In this document: one piece after another, positions 7,722 through 15,322 of the stretch
How positions within the stretch are numbered: the stretch's first letter is position 1
How the letters are laid out: the number at the start of each line of letters is the position of its first letter
NCBI GenBank assembly: GCA_002469765.1
Contig: DKNS01000087.1
Coordinates: 1-16,782 of the forward strand
Reading direction: 5' to 3'
Length of the DNA: 16,782 bases
Source: Flavobacteriales bacterium UBA7382
GTDB lineage: Bacteria; Bacteroidota; Bacteroidia; Flavobacteriales_D; Sanyastnellaceae
The notes under the pieces: generated by a model
Databases searched by the model: none
The model's input: the letters and a program-made list of their open reading frames with translations, nothing else
What the model was told of the DNA's origin: nothing
Translations under genes and position numbers: made by a program

Positions 7722-9772
7722 CCTTGGTCGGCATGGTACGCGTACAAACGCTCCTGGGCCAAAAAGGGACCGCCCCCGACCTCTCCGGCGGGAAGGTTGT
7801 CGCCGTCCTCGGTCACACGCCTGGCCTTTTGGTTGTCGCCCCAAAGGTGGTCAAACAAGTCCGCGAGCTGGGCCTTCAGCCCACCATCCAACACCGGCGT
7901 GGTGACTTCCACCCGGCGGTCCAGGTTTCTGGTCATCCAATCGGCGCTGCTGAGGTACACCTGCGTGTCTCCGTCGCCCGCGAACACCGCAAATCGGCTG
8001 TGCTCCAGGTAACGTCCCACCACCGACCTCACCTCGATGTTGTCGCTCAAGCCAGGCACCCCAGCCTTGAGCGCGCAGATGCCTCGCACCACAAGCTGGA
8101 TCTGGACACCTGCCGAGGACGCCCTGTACAATTTGTCGATCATCCCGGTGTCCACCAGGTTGTTCAACTTGAGCCGAATCCACGCGTCTTTACCCGCCTT
8201 CGACCGCTTCATCTCCTCGTTGATGAGGTTCATGAATCGGCGACGGTTCGTGAAGGGGCTGACGAAAAGAAGCTTGTACTGCTTGCGTTCGAAGCTGTTT
8301 TCAAAAAAGTCAAAAATCTTGGCGACCTCTTTTGTGAGGTCGGAGTGCGCGGTCAACAGACTCAAGTCTTCGTACACCCCAGCTGTTTTCTCGTGGAAAT
8401 TGCCCGTCCCAATGTGGGCATAGCGTCGCACGCGACCTTGGTGCTTCCGGGTGATGAGAATGAGCTTGGCGTGCACCTTCAACTTGGGAATCCCAAAGCG
8501 CACCACCACCCCGGCCTCCTTCAGCATGTTGCTGATGCGGATGTTTTGTTTCTCATCAAAGCGCGCCGCCAATTCCACCACAACTTCCACGTGCTTCCCG
8601 TTGCGGGCGGCGTTGACCAGCGCGTTGATCACCAAGCTGTTCTTGGCCACGCGGTACAGGTTGATCTGGATGGTGCGAACGCTCGGATCGATGGCCGCTT
8701 CCCGCAACAAGTCCACCACGTGCACAAACTTGTGGTACGGGTAGTGCAACAGAATGTCTCCCTCGTCGATGGCGTTCATCACGCTGGTGGCGGCCTTCAA
8801 GCGAAGGTGGGTCAAGGGCTTCTGAGCTGGATGCACCAAGTCGGACCGACCGAAATCGGGGAATCCCATCAAGTCCCTGCGGTTGTGGTAGCGCTCGCCC
8901 GGAATGACGCTCGCTTCCGATTGCAATTCAAGCTTGCGAAGCAAAGCCTGGAGCATGTCTTTGGGCATTTGCCGGTCGTACAAGAAACGAACCACCTCGC
9001 CGGAACTCCGTCGCTTGAGCCCTCGCTCCATCTTGGCCATCACCGACCGGGTCAAGTCATCATCCATGTCGATGGCCGCGTCTCGGGTCGCCTTGATGGC
9101 GAACGCCTCGATGTGCACCGCTTCGAACAGCTTGAAGATCCTGGGCAAGGCATCTCGAATGACGTCGTCCAGGAACATCACGCGCTTCAAGCCTTGGTCG
9201 GCTGGCAACGTCAAGAACCTGGGCAAGTGACTCGGGAGTTGAATCAAGGCCAACTTTTTCTTGGCCTCCGCTGTGGTGAGGCGGATGGCCAAATACCCCT
9301 CCCCGTCCACCAACTCTGGCATTTCCACCCCGCGCCCCAGCATGATGGGCACGAGGGAAGGGCGGACCGTTCTGCGGAAGTAGTCGTCCACAAATTCCGC
9401 ATCCCCTGGGGCGAGGTGGGCTTCGTCCACCATGGCAATGCCCTCGCGTCTCAAATCCTTTTGAACGGCGACGAACGTGTCATCAAACTCGCTTTGAAGT
9501 CGGGTGATTTGGGCTTCAATCTCGTTCAACGTGTGCACCACAGGAAAGCCCAGCGTCGTCTTCGCCTTGGCATCCACAGACGCCATGCGCTGCAAATACG
9601 CCACGCGCACCCGGTAGAACTCATCCAGGTTGTTGGAGAAAATGCCCAAGAAGCGCATGCGTTCCACCAGCGGGTTGTCTGCGGATTGGGCTTCTTGAAG
9701 CACGCGATGGTTGAAGGAAAGCCAACTTAGCTCTCGGTTGATGTAACGGTCAGTGTCGCCCCCCTTCTTCAT
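7718..9772 (-). CDS. ppk1: Polyphosphate kinase 1
   Basis: Reversibly polymerises the ATP gamma-phosphate into inorganic polyphosphate. It has 684 residues from the ATG at 9772, close to the E. coli enzyme (688). The N-terminal domain begins RYINRELSWLSFN, the hallmark of PPK1. Two phospholipase-D-like domains follow. The phosphorylated His is in KLKVHAKL (His434; E. coli His435), the second catalytic His in YAHIGTGNFHEKTA (His453; E. coli His454), and another conserved His in YLEHSRF (His591; E. coli His592). Length, motifs and spacing argue for a functional enzyme. A TTG at 9817 would add 15 non-family residues, so ATG is preferred. The gene overlaps ppx by four bases and is divergent from the peroxiredoxin gene across 147 bases. 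No PHO-box-like repeat was recognised. Confidence 0.97.
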   Translation of the reverse strand: MKKGGDTDRYINRELSWLSFNHRVLQEAQSADNPLVERMRFLGIFSNNLDEFYRVRVAYLQRMASVDAKAKTTLGFPVVHTLNEIEAQITRLQSEFDDTFVAVQKDLRREGIAMVDEAHLAPGDAEFVDDYFRRTVRPSLVPIMLGRGVEMPELVDGEGYLAIRLTTAEAKKKLALIQLPSHLPRFLTLPADQGLKRVMFLDDVIRDALPRIFKLFEAVHIEAFAIKATRDAAIDMDDDLTRSVMAKMERGLKRRSSGEVVRFLYDRQMPKDMLQALLRKLELQSEASVIPGERYHNRRDLMGFPDFGRSDLVHPAQKPLTHLRLKAATSVMNAIDEGDILLHYPYHKFVHVVDLLREAAIDPSVRTIQINLYRVAKNSLVINALVNAARNGKHVEVVVELAARFDEKQNIRISNMLKEAGVVVRFGIPKLKVHAKLILITRKHQGRVRRYAHIGTGNFHEKTAGVYEDLSLLTAHSDLTKEVAKIFDFFENSFERKQYKLLFVSPFTNRRRFMNLINEEMKRSKAGKDAWIRLKLNNLVDTGMIDKLYRASSAGVQIQLVVRGICALKAGVPGLSDNIEVRSVVGRYLEHSRFAVFAGDGDTQVYLSSADWMTRNLDRRVEVTTPVLDGGLKAQLADLFDHLWGDNQKARRVTEDGDNLPAGEVGGGPFLAQERLYAYHADQG

Positions 9773-9851
9773 GGCACAAATATGCGTCGATTTTGAACGG
9801 CCGCCCGCCAGCTTCAAATGTGACTTTCATGACAATTCTTGGCACGAATTC

Positions 9852-9885
9852 TTTGAAATCCCACTGGTCGGCATTGTTACCTTTA
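9852..9885 (+). promoter_or_regulatory. Candidate Bacteroidota-type promoter for the peroxiredoxin gene
   Basis: TTTG at 9852-9855 is followed 22 bases later by TACCTTTA (9878-9885). This matches seven of eight positions of the Bacteroidota -7 element TAnnTTTG and nearly fits the usual distance to the -33 TTTG/TTG. The start codon is 34 bases downstream. This is a pattern match only; no regulator site such as an OxyR dyad was convincing. Confidence 0.3.
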
Positions 9886-9919
9886 CCTCACATCATTCAA
9901 ACACAAATTCCCAAGAATC

Positions 9920-10552
9920 ATGGCAGTTCTCGTCGGCCGTAAGGCCCCCCACTTCAGCGAAACAGCAGTTGTCAACGGAAAGGACATCGTCGACGGCTTT
10001 TCGCTTGACCAGTACCTGGATGACAAATATGTCATCCTCTTTTTTTACCCCAGAGACTTCACGTATGTCTGCCCGACCGAGATCCATGCATTCCAAGAGC
10101 GGCTGAATGACTTTGCCTCACGGAATTGTGCGATTGTCGGGGTGTCTACAGATACGCCCGAATCCCACCGCGCATATCTCAACATGCCCAAGGAAGAAGG
10201 GGGTTTAAACGGAGTGACCTATCCTCTGGTTGCTGACCTGAATAAAACAGTTTCCACCAACTACGATGTGTTGGCCGGCGAATACGACTACGACGAAGAA
10301 GGAAATCTGCTGGCGCACGGCAATTTGGTCGCGTACCGAGGCCTCTTCCTCATTGACAAAGAAGGCATTGTACGTCACCAATTGGTGAACTTCTTTCCTA
10401 TTGGAAGAAGCGTAGATGAAGCCATTCGCGTGCTTGATGCATGGATCCACAACGAAACACACGGCGAAGTTTGCCCTGCAAATTGGGAAAAAGGAAAGGA
10501 GGCCATGGCAGAAACAACGTCAGGCGTGGCTGCATACCTCGCCAACCACTGA
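9920..10552 (+). CDS. Typical 2-Cys peroxiredoxin (AhpC/Prx1 class)
   Basis: Thiol peroxidase that reduces hydrogen peroxide and organic hydroperoxides in the cytosol, usually recycled by thioredoxin or AhpF. It has 210 residues. The peroxidatic Cys51 lies in DFTYVCPTE and the resolving Cys185 in HGEVCPANW, the arrangement of dimeric 2-Cys enzymes. The GGLG region reads GGLNG (residues 94-98), and no C-terminal YF motif is seen, suggesting resistance to overoxidation (inference). Compared with usual family members, residues 121-137 carry an acidic insertion of about ten residues (EYDYDEEGNLLAHG). No ahpF or thioredoxin reductase gene is in the window. It is monocistronic by layout: divergent from ppk1 and ended by a strong hairpin. 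A/T content is visibly higher than in the neighbouring genes. Start is the only ATG fitting the family N-terminus. Confidence 0.96.
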   Translation: MAVLVGRKAPHFSETAVVNGKDIVDGFSLDQYLDDKYVILFFYPRDFTYVCPTEIHAFQERLNDFASRNCAIVGVSTDTPESHRAYLNMPKEEGGLNGVTYPLVADLNKTVSTNYDVLAGEYDYDEEGNLLAHGNLVAYRGLFLIDKEGIVRHQLVNFFPIGRSVDEAIRVLDAWIHNETHGEVCPANWEKGKEAMAETTSGVAAYLANH

Positions 10553-10570
10553 ATTGAACCCTAAGGATGC

Positions 10571-10602
10571 AAAGCCTCGGCTCGCAAGAGTCGGGGCTTT
10601 TT
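10571..10602 (+). terminator. Strong intrinsic terminator of the peroxiredoxin gene
   Basis: The arm AAAGCCTCGGCTC (10571-10583) pairs with GAGTCGGGGCTTT (10588-10600) over 13 bp, allowing two G-U pairs. The loop is a GCAA tetraloop, and the stem runs into five T in a row (10598-10602). It starts 18 bases after the stop codon. Confidence 0.88.
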
Positions 10603-10650
10603 GCTGTCTACTTGCAGGTCGCGATGTCCGGGCATCATGTATGCAGCTGC

Positions 10651-10944
10651 TCAGACGCGCAGCTTCTTGCGCTGCACTTGGTGCACCCTTTCTCCATTCG
10701 AAGCCAAAAACGGTTCCGAGTGCTGGTCAAAATGGCTGTTCAACTCCTGCGCCGACCACTCTGGACGGGCTTGAATCAAACAGTCCACGTCGTCACACGC
10801 AACGGCAGGATTTCCCTCCTGGTCCATGATCACGTAAATGTCACCCACCAGTCGCTTGGTCATCGAATCTTGGTGAGACTTGGGCGGGGTGTACACGGCG
10901 TCGCGGCTTTGACGGAGTTGATTCAGGGTGCGTGTCTTGCTCAT
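10651..10944 (-). CDS. Small protein of unknown function (97 residues)
   Basis: Predicted soluble, charged protein with no signal peptide or membrane segment. Two ATG codons lie in tandem (10947 and 10944); MSKTRTLNQLRQ is taken as the N-terminus. Visible pieces are a central hydrophobic strand (GDIYVIMDQEGNPAVAC), a CDDVDC pair of cysteines and a WSAQELNSHF helix followed by a basic tail (QRKKLRV). It is not recognised. It follows the light-related operon on the same strand, but an A/T-rich gap of about 73 bases separates them, so it may have its own promoter. Its 3' end converges on the peroxiredoxin terminator. The opposite-strand frames over these bases look less protein-like. Reality of the gene is likely but not certain. 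Confidence 0.55.
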   Translation of the reverse strand: MSKTRTLNQLRQSRDAVYTPPKSHQDSMTKRLVGDIYVIMDQEGNPAVACDDVDCLIQARPEWSAQELNSHFDQHSEPFLASNGERVHQVQRKKLRV

Positions 10945-11017
10945 CATTTATTTCTTATCGTTACGCAATATACACGTTGTCAATAAATTAAATGTGTACA
11001 TCGGACACGATTTGACG

Positions 11018-11413
11018 TCAGGACGGGCCAAAAGCGTCGTGCACGAAGGCTTGCACTGCCTTGTGTTGCCCCGCTGAAAATGCAAGCGTGACATTTTGAT
11101 CTGCGGAACGCAGCTTCAACGTTCCGTCGTTGTCACGCTCCGCCCATTCCACCTGAATGTCCTTCCGGTTCCAAGGCACACCGTAGACCTCCAACCGCAC
11201 CCGGAAATACAAAATGGCGCCCGATTGGGTGCGCTGCAGGTTGGCCCATTTCACATCGGAGGTCTCGTCCACGAGGGACCTCACTTCTGGCGAACCGTCC
11301 AGCAGTCGAAGCCGAGGGCTGCCAGACCTTTTCCACCACGGACGTGGCTTCCCAGCGATCGCGTAGACCTCGGCCCAGCGGTCCGAATCAGCGTAGGTCA
11401 AGTTCCAAAGCAT
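11018..11413 (-). CDS. Protein of unknown function, last gene of the photolyase operon
   Basis: A 131-residue predicted cytosolic protein starting at the ATG at 11413 (MLWNLTYADSDRWAEVYA), which lies inside the last 26 bases of the DASH cryptochrome gene. A longer upstream extension of the frame would run through cryptochrome coding sequence and is low-complexity, so it was not used. It is Trp- and Arg-rich (PRPWWKRSGSPRLRLLDG), then beta-rich (SGAILYFRVRLEVYGVPW; DGTLKLRSADQNVTLAFSAG). No family is recognised. The overlap with the upstream gene suggests translational coupling and a linked role, perhaps as an accessory to the flavoproteins (inference). The stop codon sits in a TGACGTCA palindrome. 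Confidence 0.65.
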   Translation of the reverse strand: MLWNLTYADSDRWAEVYAIAGKPRPWWKRSGSPRLRLLDGSPEVRSLVDETSDVKWANLQRTQSGAILYFRVRLEVYGVPWNRKDIQVEWAERDNDGTLKLRSADQNVTLAFSAGQHKAVQAFVHDAFGPS

Positions 11414-12707
11414 CGCTACTCCAAAGGGTTTGGTATTTGCCGTCGCCGTCGTACATCTCCGCCTGTCGGCGGGTGTTGAATTTTCTGTTGGGGCGGGGGT
11501 CGTTGCCCACGCCAGCCACATAAATCCAATTCCCCGTGTTGCTCGCCGGGTCGTGGTCCAGCAACAGGTGCTCGAACCACGACGCCCCGAGGCGCCAGTC
11601 GATGCCCAGATCGTGAACGAGGTACGACGCCACGTTTTGACGGCCTCGGTTGCTCATGAACCCAGTACGGGCCAATTCACGCATGTTGGCGTTGACGAAG
11701 GGGTCTTTCGTGCGCCCCTCCCTCCAAGCTTCGAAGGCATGTCGCTGAGTACCCCGGTTGGGGCTGTCAGGCTTGAGGGCCTTCTTGTGAAAGATCTTGG
11801 CGCCGTACTTCATGGCCACGAATCGAAAGTAATCTCTCCAAATCAACTCAAACACCAACCAATACGTGCTGTCGTTGGCTTCCACGGTTTCTTCAAAACG
11901 GGCCACCTCGCTGGCAATTCGTCGAGGGCTGATGCACCCGTTCGCCAACCAAGGACTGAATTTGCTGCTGTAATCCGCCCCCACCATGCCGTTGCGGGTC
12001 TTCTTGTACACCGCCAGTTTTTCCGTGTCCCAGAAGTAATGCTTAAGTCTGGCCCGCGCTTCGCTCGCCCCCCCACGGAAGGGCAACACAGCCCGCACGT
12101 CGTCCACGGGCAACGCCATGCCATGCCGCTTCAGAAAAGACGCCAATTCCGGCAACTCGCCCACGTCGTCCGCCTCCAAACACGTCATGGATTCCGGAGC
12201 CGGGTGAGGCATGCGAACGTCACTTCCCTTTTCCACCTTTTTCCGGAACTGTGTGAAAATGTCGGGCAACGCCTCCAGCGACATGGGGATGTCCTCGGGA
12301 TGGTACAACGTGAGGCCCTCCACCCAGCGGCAATGGCCGCCCAACGCCACCACGGCGCGATCCACCGCCAACTCCACCTCGATTTCTTCAGGAGTGTGTT
12401 CAGCTTGGGCAGTCAAGACCTTGCACCCCAGGTCGGACATCAAGCCAGGGAGCACCTCTTGGGGTGCACCTGCAAGGATGTGCAAGCAGCCACCCACGTT
12501 TTCAATGGCGCGTTGCAAATCGGTCACGCTTTCCCACAAGAAACGGGTGCGGAAGGCGCCGGTTTTTCGGTGGCCCCATCTGTCTTCTTTCCAGAACGCA
12601 GGGTCCACCACATAGGCGAGCGCAACATCTCCTCCTTTTAGGGCTTCCTGCAAGGCGGGGTTGTCGTCAAGACGAAGGTCGTTCCGGAACCAATGAATGG
12701 TGGCCAT
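11388..12707 (-). CDS. Cryptochrome, DASH family
   Basis: FAD-binding blue-light flavoprotein of the Cry-DASH clade, 439 residues; family members repair cyclobutane dimers, best in single-stranded DNA, and may also signal. The N-terminal photolyase antenna domain starts WFRNDLRLDDNPAL. The FAD-binding domain shows TRNGMVGADYSSKFSPWLANG, ELIWRDYFRF with the active-site Glu and Trp, NRGRQNVASYLVHDLGIDWR, and the DASH signature GNWIYVAGVGNDPRPNRKFN. The Asn next to flavin N5 is in the SNTGNW context. The ATG at 12707 gives the family N-terminus; the upstream open frame lies inside the preceding gene. It begins one base after the stop of the iron-sulfur photolyase gene (TGA-C-ATG), so coupled expression is expected. 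No inactivating change seen. Confidence 0.95.
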   Translation of the reverse strand: MATIHWFRNDLRLDDNPALQEALKGGDVALAYVVDPAFWKEDRWGHRKTGAFRTRFLWESVTDLQRAIENVGGCLHILAGAPQEVLPGLMSDLGCKVLTAQAEHTPEEIEVELAVDRAVVALGGHCRWVEGLTLYHPEDIPMSLEALPDIFTQFRKKVEKGSDVRMPHPAPESMTCLEADDVGELPELASFLKRHGMALPVDDVRAVLPFRGGASEARARLKHYFWDTEKLAVYKKTRNGMVGADYSSKFSPWLANGCISPRRIASEVARFEETVEANDSTYWLVFELIWRDYFRFVAMKYGAKIFHKKALKPDSPNRGTQRHAFEAWREGRTKDPFVNANMRELARTGFMSNRGRQNVASYLVHDLGIDWRLGASWFEHLLLDHDPASNTGNWIYVAGVGNDPRPNRKFNTRRQAEMYDGDGKYQTLWSSDALELDLR

Positions 12708-12708
12708 G

Positions 12709-14280
12709 TCAAAGCTGTTCAAGGTTGTGAAGAACCGCATCCCCGCGGTCGAGTATGGCTTGTTGCTTGGCTGGGTCCATCTTGTCCCATGTCCGGTAGA
12801 CCATGCCAATGCGTGGGTTCTTCTCGAGCAGGTGTCGGTTCCGTGCGTGGAAGTGCCAATAGAGGCTGTTGAAAGGGCAAGCGTCGTCCTCGGTCTTGCC
12901 TTGACGGTTGTACCGACACGCCGCACAATGGGGGCCCATTTTATGCATGTAATTGGCGGAGGACACATAGGGCTTGGTGCCCACAATGCCGCCGTCTGCA
13001 AATTGACTCATGCCCCGTGTGTTGGTGATTTCCACCCATTCGATGGCGTCGATGTACACCCCCAAATACCAACTGTCAACCTCGTCCGGGTCGATTCCGG
13101 CAAGCAAGGCGAAGTTGCCGGTCACCATGAGGCGCTGGATGTGGTGCGCGTAGGCGTGATCCAGGGTCTGGGTGATTGCGTGCTGCAAGCAGCGCATGCC
13201 TGTATCTCCGGTCCAGAACCACCCTGGCAGCGAACGATCGTGCTCAAAGAAGTTCTTCTCCGCATACCCAGGCATGTGCGCCCAATAGACGCCTCGCATG
13301 TACTCCCGCCAGCCCAAAATTTGGCGGATGAACCCCTCCACTTGCTCGATGCTTGCGTGAGACGGCGCCGTTCTCCACTTCTTTTCCACCGCCTCGATCA
13401 CCTCCAACGGGCTCAGCATTTTGACATTCATGGCAAAGCTCAAACGGCTGTGGTACACCGTCCAACTGTCCTCGGTCAATGCATCTTGAAAATCACCGAA
13501 CAAGGGTAGCAGCTCCTCCACAAACACATCCAACAATTCCAAACTCTCTTCCCGCGTCACGGGCCATCCGAATGATGTCGGGTCCACGCGCCCCACGGTC
13601 TCGACCCCTGCTTCCTTAAGCTGCACCATCAACCCCTCTACGTCGCGCAGCCAAAGTTTGGGTTGGGGTGGCACATGGCCCTTGGGCAGCTTCTTCCGGT
13701 TGTTGGCGTCGTAATTCCACTTGCCTCCCTCAGGTTGGCTTGCGCCGTCAATCAAAACCGCATGGCGCTTCCGCATCATCCGGTAAAACGACTCCATGAG
13801 GTATTGCTTCTTTCCCTTGAAATGGGTGGCCAGGTCGTCCCGTTGGGTCAAAAAATGGTGCGTGTCGCAAGGCACCACCTCGACGCCCCATTCAGCCGGA
13901 CCGGTTCGAAGCAATTCATCGAGCCGCCACTCGTCCGGAAGCTGGTGCTCGAAGCGCGTGGCCCCGGTGGCCACCACCACGTCGTGGACGACATCGAGCA
14001 TGGGCCGCAAGGCCGCTTGCTGGTCGATCGTCACATGGTGCATGCGATGTCCCTCCCCAGCACGGTCTGTCGAAAAGCCACGCATGGCAAGAAAAAAGGC
14101 CAACACCTTTTGGATGTGATGTCGGGCGTAGTCCGTCTCCTGACGGCACTCCACCATCACCGTGACCACACCTCGATCGACCACAGACCACCAGGGATGG
14201 GCTGCGTTCAATTGGTCACCAAGGACGAGCCGCACTGTGTGCGCAGAATCCATGACATCGGTTGGAGACATTGCTGACAT
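12709..14280 (-). CDS. phrB: Iron-sulfur bacterial cryptochrome/(6-4) photolyase (FeS-BCP, PhrB/CryB class)
   Basis: FAD- and [4Fe-4S]-containing photolyase-family protein; Agrobacterium PhrB repairs (6-4) photoproducts and Rhodobacter CryB also regulates gene expression. It has 523 residues. The N-terminus VRLVLGDQLN is typical. Four cluster cysteines lie at 364 (GMRCLQHA), 452 and 455 (HCAACRYN) and 468 (DACPFN). Their spacings (88, 3, 13) equal those of PhrB Cys350/438/441/454. By the same offset, PhrB Trp342, His365-His366, Trp390, Tyr391 and Tyr430 are all kept, so electron transfer and (6-4) chemistry should be intact. Other family segments include GFIRQILGWREYMRGVYW and ITGNFALLAGIDP-like VTGNFALLAGIDPDEVD. 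The start could instead be ATG 14271 or 14253; 14253 gives the length nearest PhrB. It lies between DUF2256 and Cry-DASH genes. Confidence 0.96.
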   Translation of the reverse strand: MSAMSPTDVMDSAHTVRLVLGDQLNAAHPWWSVVDRGVVTVMVECRQETDYARHHIQKVLAFFLAMRGFSTDRAGEGHRMHHVTIDQQAALRPMLDVVHDVVVATGATRFEHQLPDEWRLDELLRTGPAEWGVEVVPCDTHHFLTQRDDLATHFKGKKQYLMESFYRMMRKRHAVLIDGASQPEGGKWNYDANNRKKLPKGHVPPQPKLWLRDVEGLMVQLKEAGVETVGRVDPTSFGWPVTREESLELLDVFVEELLPLFGDFQDALTEDSWTVYHSRLSFAMNVKMLSPLEVIEAVEKKWRTAPSHASIEQVEGFIRQILGWREYMRGVYWAHMPGYAEKNFFEHDRSLPGWFWTGDTGMRCLQHAITQTLDHAYAHHIQRLMVTGNFALLAGIDPDEVDSWYLGVYIDAIEWVEITNTRGMSQFADGGIVGTKPYVSSANYMHKMGPHCAACRYNRQGKTEDDACPFNSLYWHFHARNRHLLEKNPRIGMVYRTWDKMDPAKQQAILDRGDAVLHNLEQL

Positions 14281-14307
14281 GAGAAAAAACCAACACCCCA
14301 CAGGCCC

Positions 14308-14451
14308 TCATGTTCTCTGCTTTTGTCGACGGCAGCGCTCACTGCAATGTTTCACCTGGTCCCAACAGCGGGCCCACTTTTTGCGCCATGCGAATGGCCT
14401 GCCACAGGTGGCGCACTCCTTTTCTGGGAGGTGCGGTTTTTTGTGAGCCAC
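14308..14451 (-). CDS. DUF2256 family zinc-ribbon-like small protein
   Basis: A 47-residue protein too short for ordinary gene callers, beginning with GTG at 14451. It reads (M)AHKKPHLPEKECATCGRP, then FAWRKKWARCWDQVKHCSER, then CRRQKQRT. This matches what I know of DUF2256: a Cys-x2-Cys pair, an F-x-W-R-K-K-W core, and Cys-x3-Cys in KHCSERCRR, probably binding one zinc. The basic tail suggests nucleic-acid contact (inference). Its biochemical function is unknown; the family is often seen beside photolyase/cryptochrome genes. It starts one base after the hydrolase stop (TGA-C-GTG) and ends 27 bases before the iron-sulfur photolyase start, so it is embedded in the operon. No hairpin interrupts these junctions. 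Confidence 0.9.
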   Translation of the reverse strand: MAHKKPHLPEKECATCGRPFAWRKKWARCWDQVKHCSERCRRQKQRT

Positions 14452-14452
14452 G

Positions 14453-15319
14453 TCAGCCCCCGGGTTGTTGGAGAGCTTTCAACTCGGACCACGACATCGG
14501 CACCGGCGTCGCCGTCACACGTTGCGGAAAATCTGTCCCTTTCAGGAACTTCAGCACCAATTCATTGAACAGCTCTGGCGCCTCAATACTGCACACATGA
14601 CCGCAATTCTCAATCACGCTTAACCGAACGTTGCGGTGCACCTCCGCGAACTGCTGAGCTGCCTTGAAAAAAATGTGGTCCTGGTCGCCCATAACCACGA
14701 GGGACGGCTTGGCCACATGGCGAGACATGACATCTTTCACCAGCTTGAAAAATGGCTTGTAGAGCTCCACCCATTTCAGATATTCCAGCTGCGACAAACG
14801 CCGGCTCTGTCGTCTGAAAATCCACCGACTCATGCGGTGGTTTCTCCTCGGCAAGACAATGAACGAGAACATCCAATAGATGGCCTGAAAGGGCAAGATG
14901 TGGTTCAAAACGCGCGCGCTGTGCACGAACATATGCATCACCCAACTCCCGTCGAAAATGGCGCCCGCCATGACCATGCGGTCCACCAACTCGGGCCTCA
15001 ACATGTCGATTTTTTGGAGAATCACACTGCCGATGCTCAAGCTGATAAAATGCGCCTTCTCAATGCCCAAGTGATCGAGGACCTTCAAAATGTCTTCCGC
15101 CACGATGTCAAAGTCGTAAGCTGGGAATTCCGGGAGGATGCCCTTGCTCAAGCCATGGTCCCGGAGGTCGAGCATGAGCAACCGGTAATGCGGCGCAAAG
15201 GCATCGGTCTGAAACTTCCACGTGCGAATCGAGCCTCCCGCCCCGTGGATGAATACCATCCACGGCAACTCGGGGTTGTCTCCTACGATCTCATGGTGCA
15301 GCAGCGTCGTCTCATCCAT
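14453..15319 (-). CDS. Alpha/beta hydrolase
   Basis: A 288-residue alpha/beta-hydrolase-fold enzyme; esterases, haloperoxidases and C-C hydrolases share this pattern and the substrate cannot be told. The oxyanion segment is FIHGAGGS (residues 23-30). The strand after it gives LDLRDHGLS (50-58). The nucleophile elbow is ISLSIGS with Ser95, reading Ser-x-Ser-x-Gly rather than Gly-x-Ser-x-Gly. Asp214 in GDQDHIF and His241 in NCGHVCSIEAPE complete the triad. A Trp/Met/Arg-rich lid covers about 125-200. No signal peptide. It begins three bases after the stop of the divergent photolyase gene (TGA-CGC-ATG) and ends one base before the DUF2256 GTG, so it is an integral operon member, which is unusual company for a hydrolase. 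Confidence 0.9.
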   Translation of the reverse strand: MDETTLLHHEIVGDNPELPWMVFIHGAGGSIRTWKFQTDAFAPHYRLLMLDLRDHGLSKGILPEFPAYDFDIVAEDILKVLDHLGIEKAHFISLSIGSVILQKIDMLRPELVDRMVMAGAIFDGSWVMHMFVHSARVLNHILPFQAIYWMFSFIVLPRRNHRMSRWIFRRQSRRLSQLEYLKWVELYKPFFKLVKDVMSRHVAKPSLVVMGDQDHIFFKAAQQFAEVHRNVRLSVIENCGHVCSIEAPELFNELVLKFLKGTDFPQRVTATPVPMSWSELKALQQPGG

Positions 15320-15322
15320 GCG

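Noticed and set aside
7640..9730. Very long + strand open frame (696 codons) opposite ppx and ppk1
   Set aside because: Exactly covers two certain - strand enzymes and has shadow composition rich in His, Val and Gln.
10948..11005. TTGACA-like element and TAACGATA upstream of the small gene, read on the - strand
   Set aside because: Spacing and -7 element do not fit the Bacteroidota TAnnTTTG promoter well; kept only as an A/T-rich region.
11013..11020. TGACGTCA palindrome
   Set aside because: Coincides with a stop codon and occurs once; eight bases is not enough for an operator call.
11430..12641. Long + strand open frame (403 codons) opposite Cry-DASH
   Set aside because: Cry-DASH motifs on the - strand are unambiguous; this frame has no recognisable domain.
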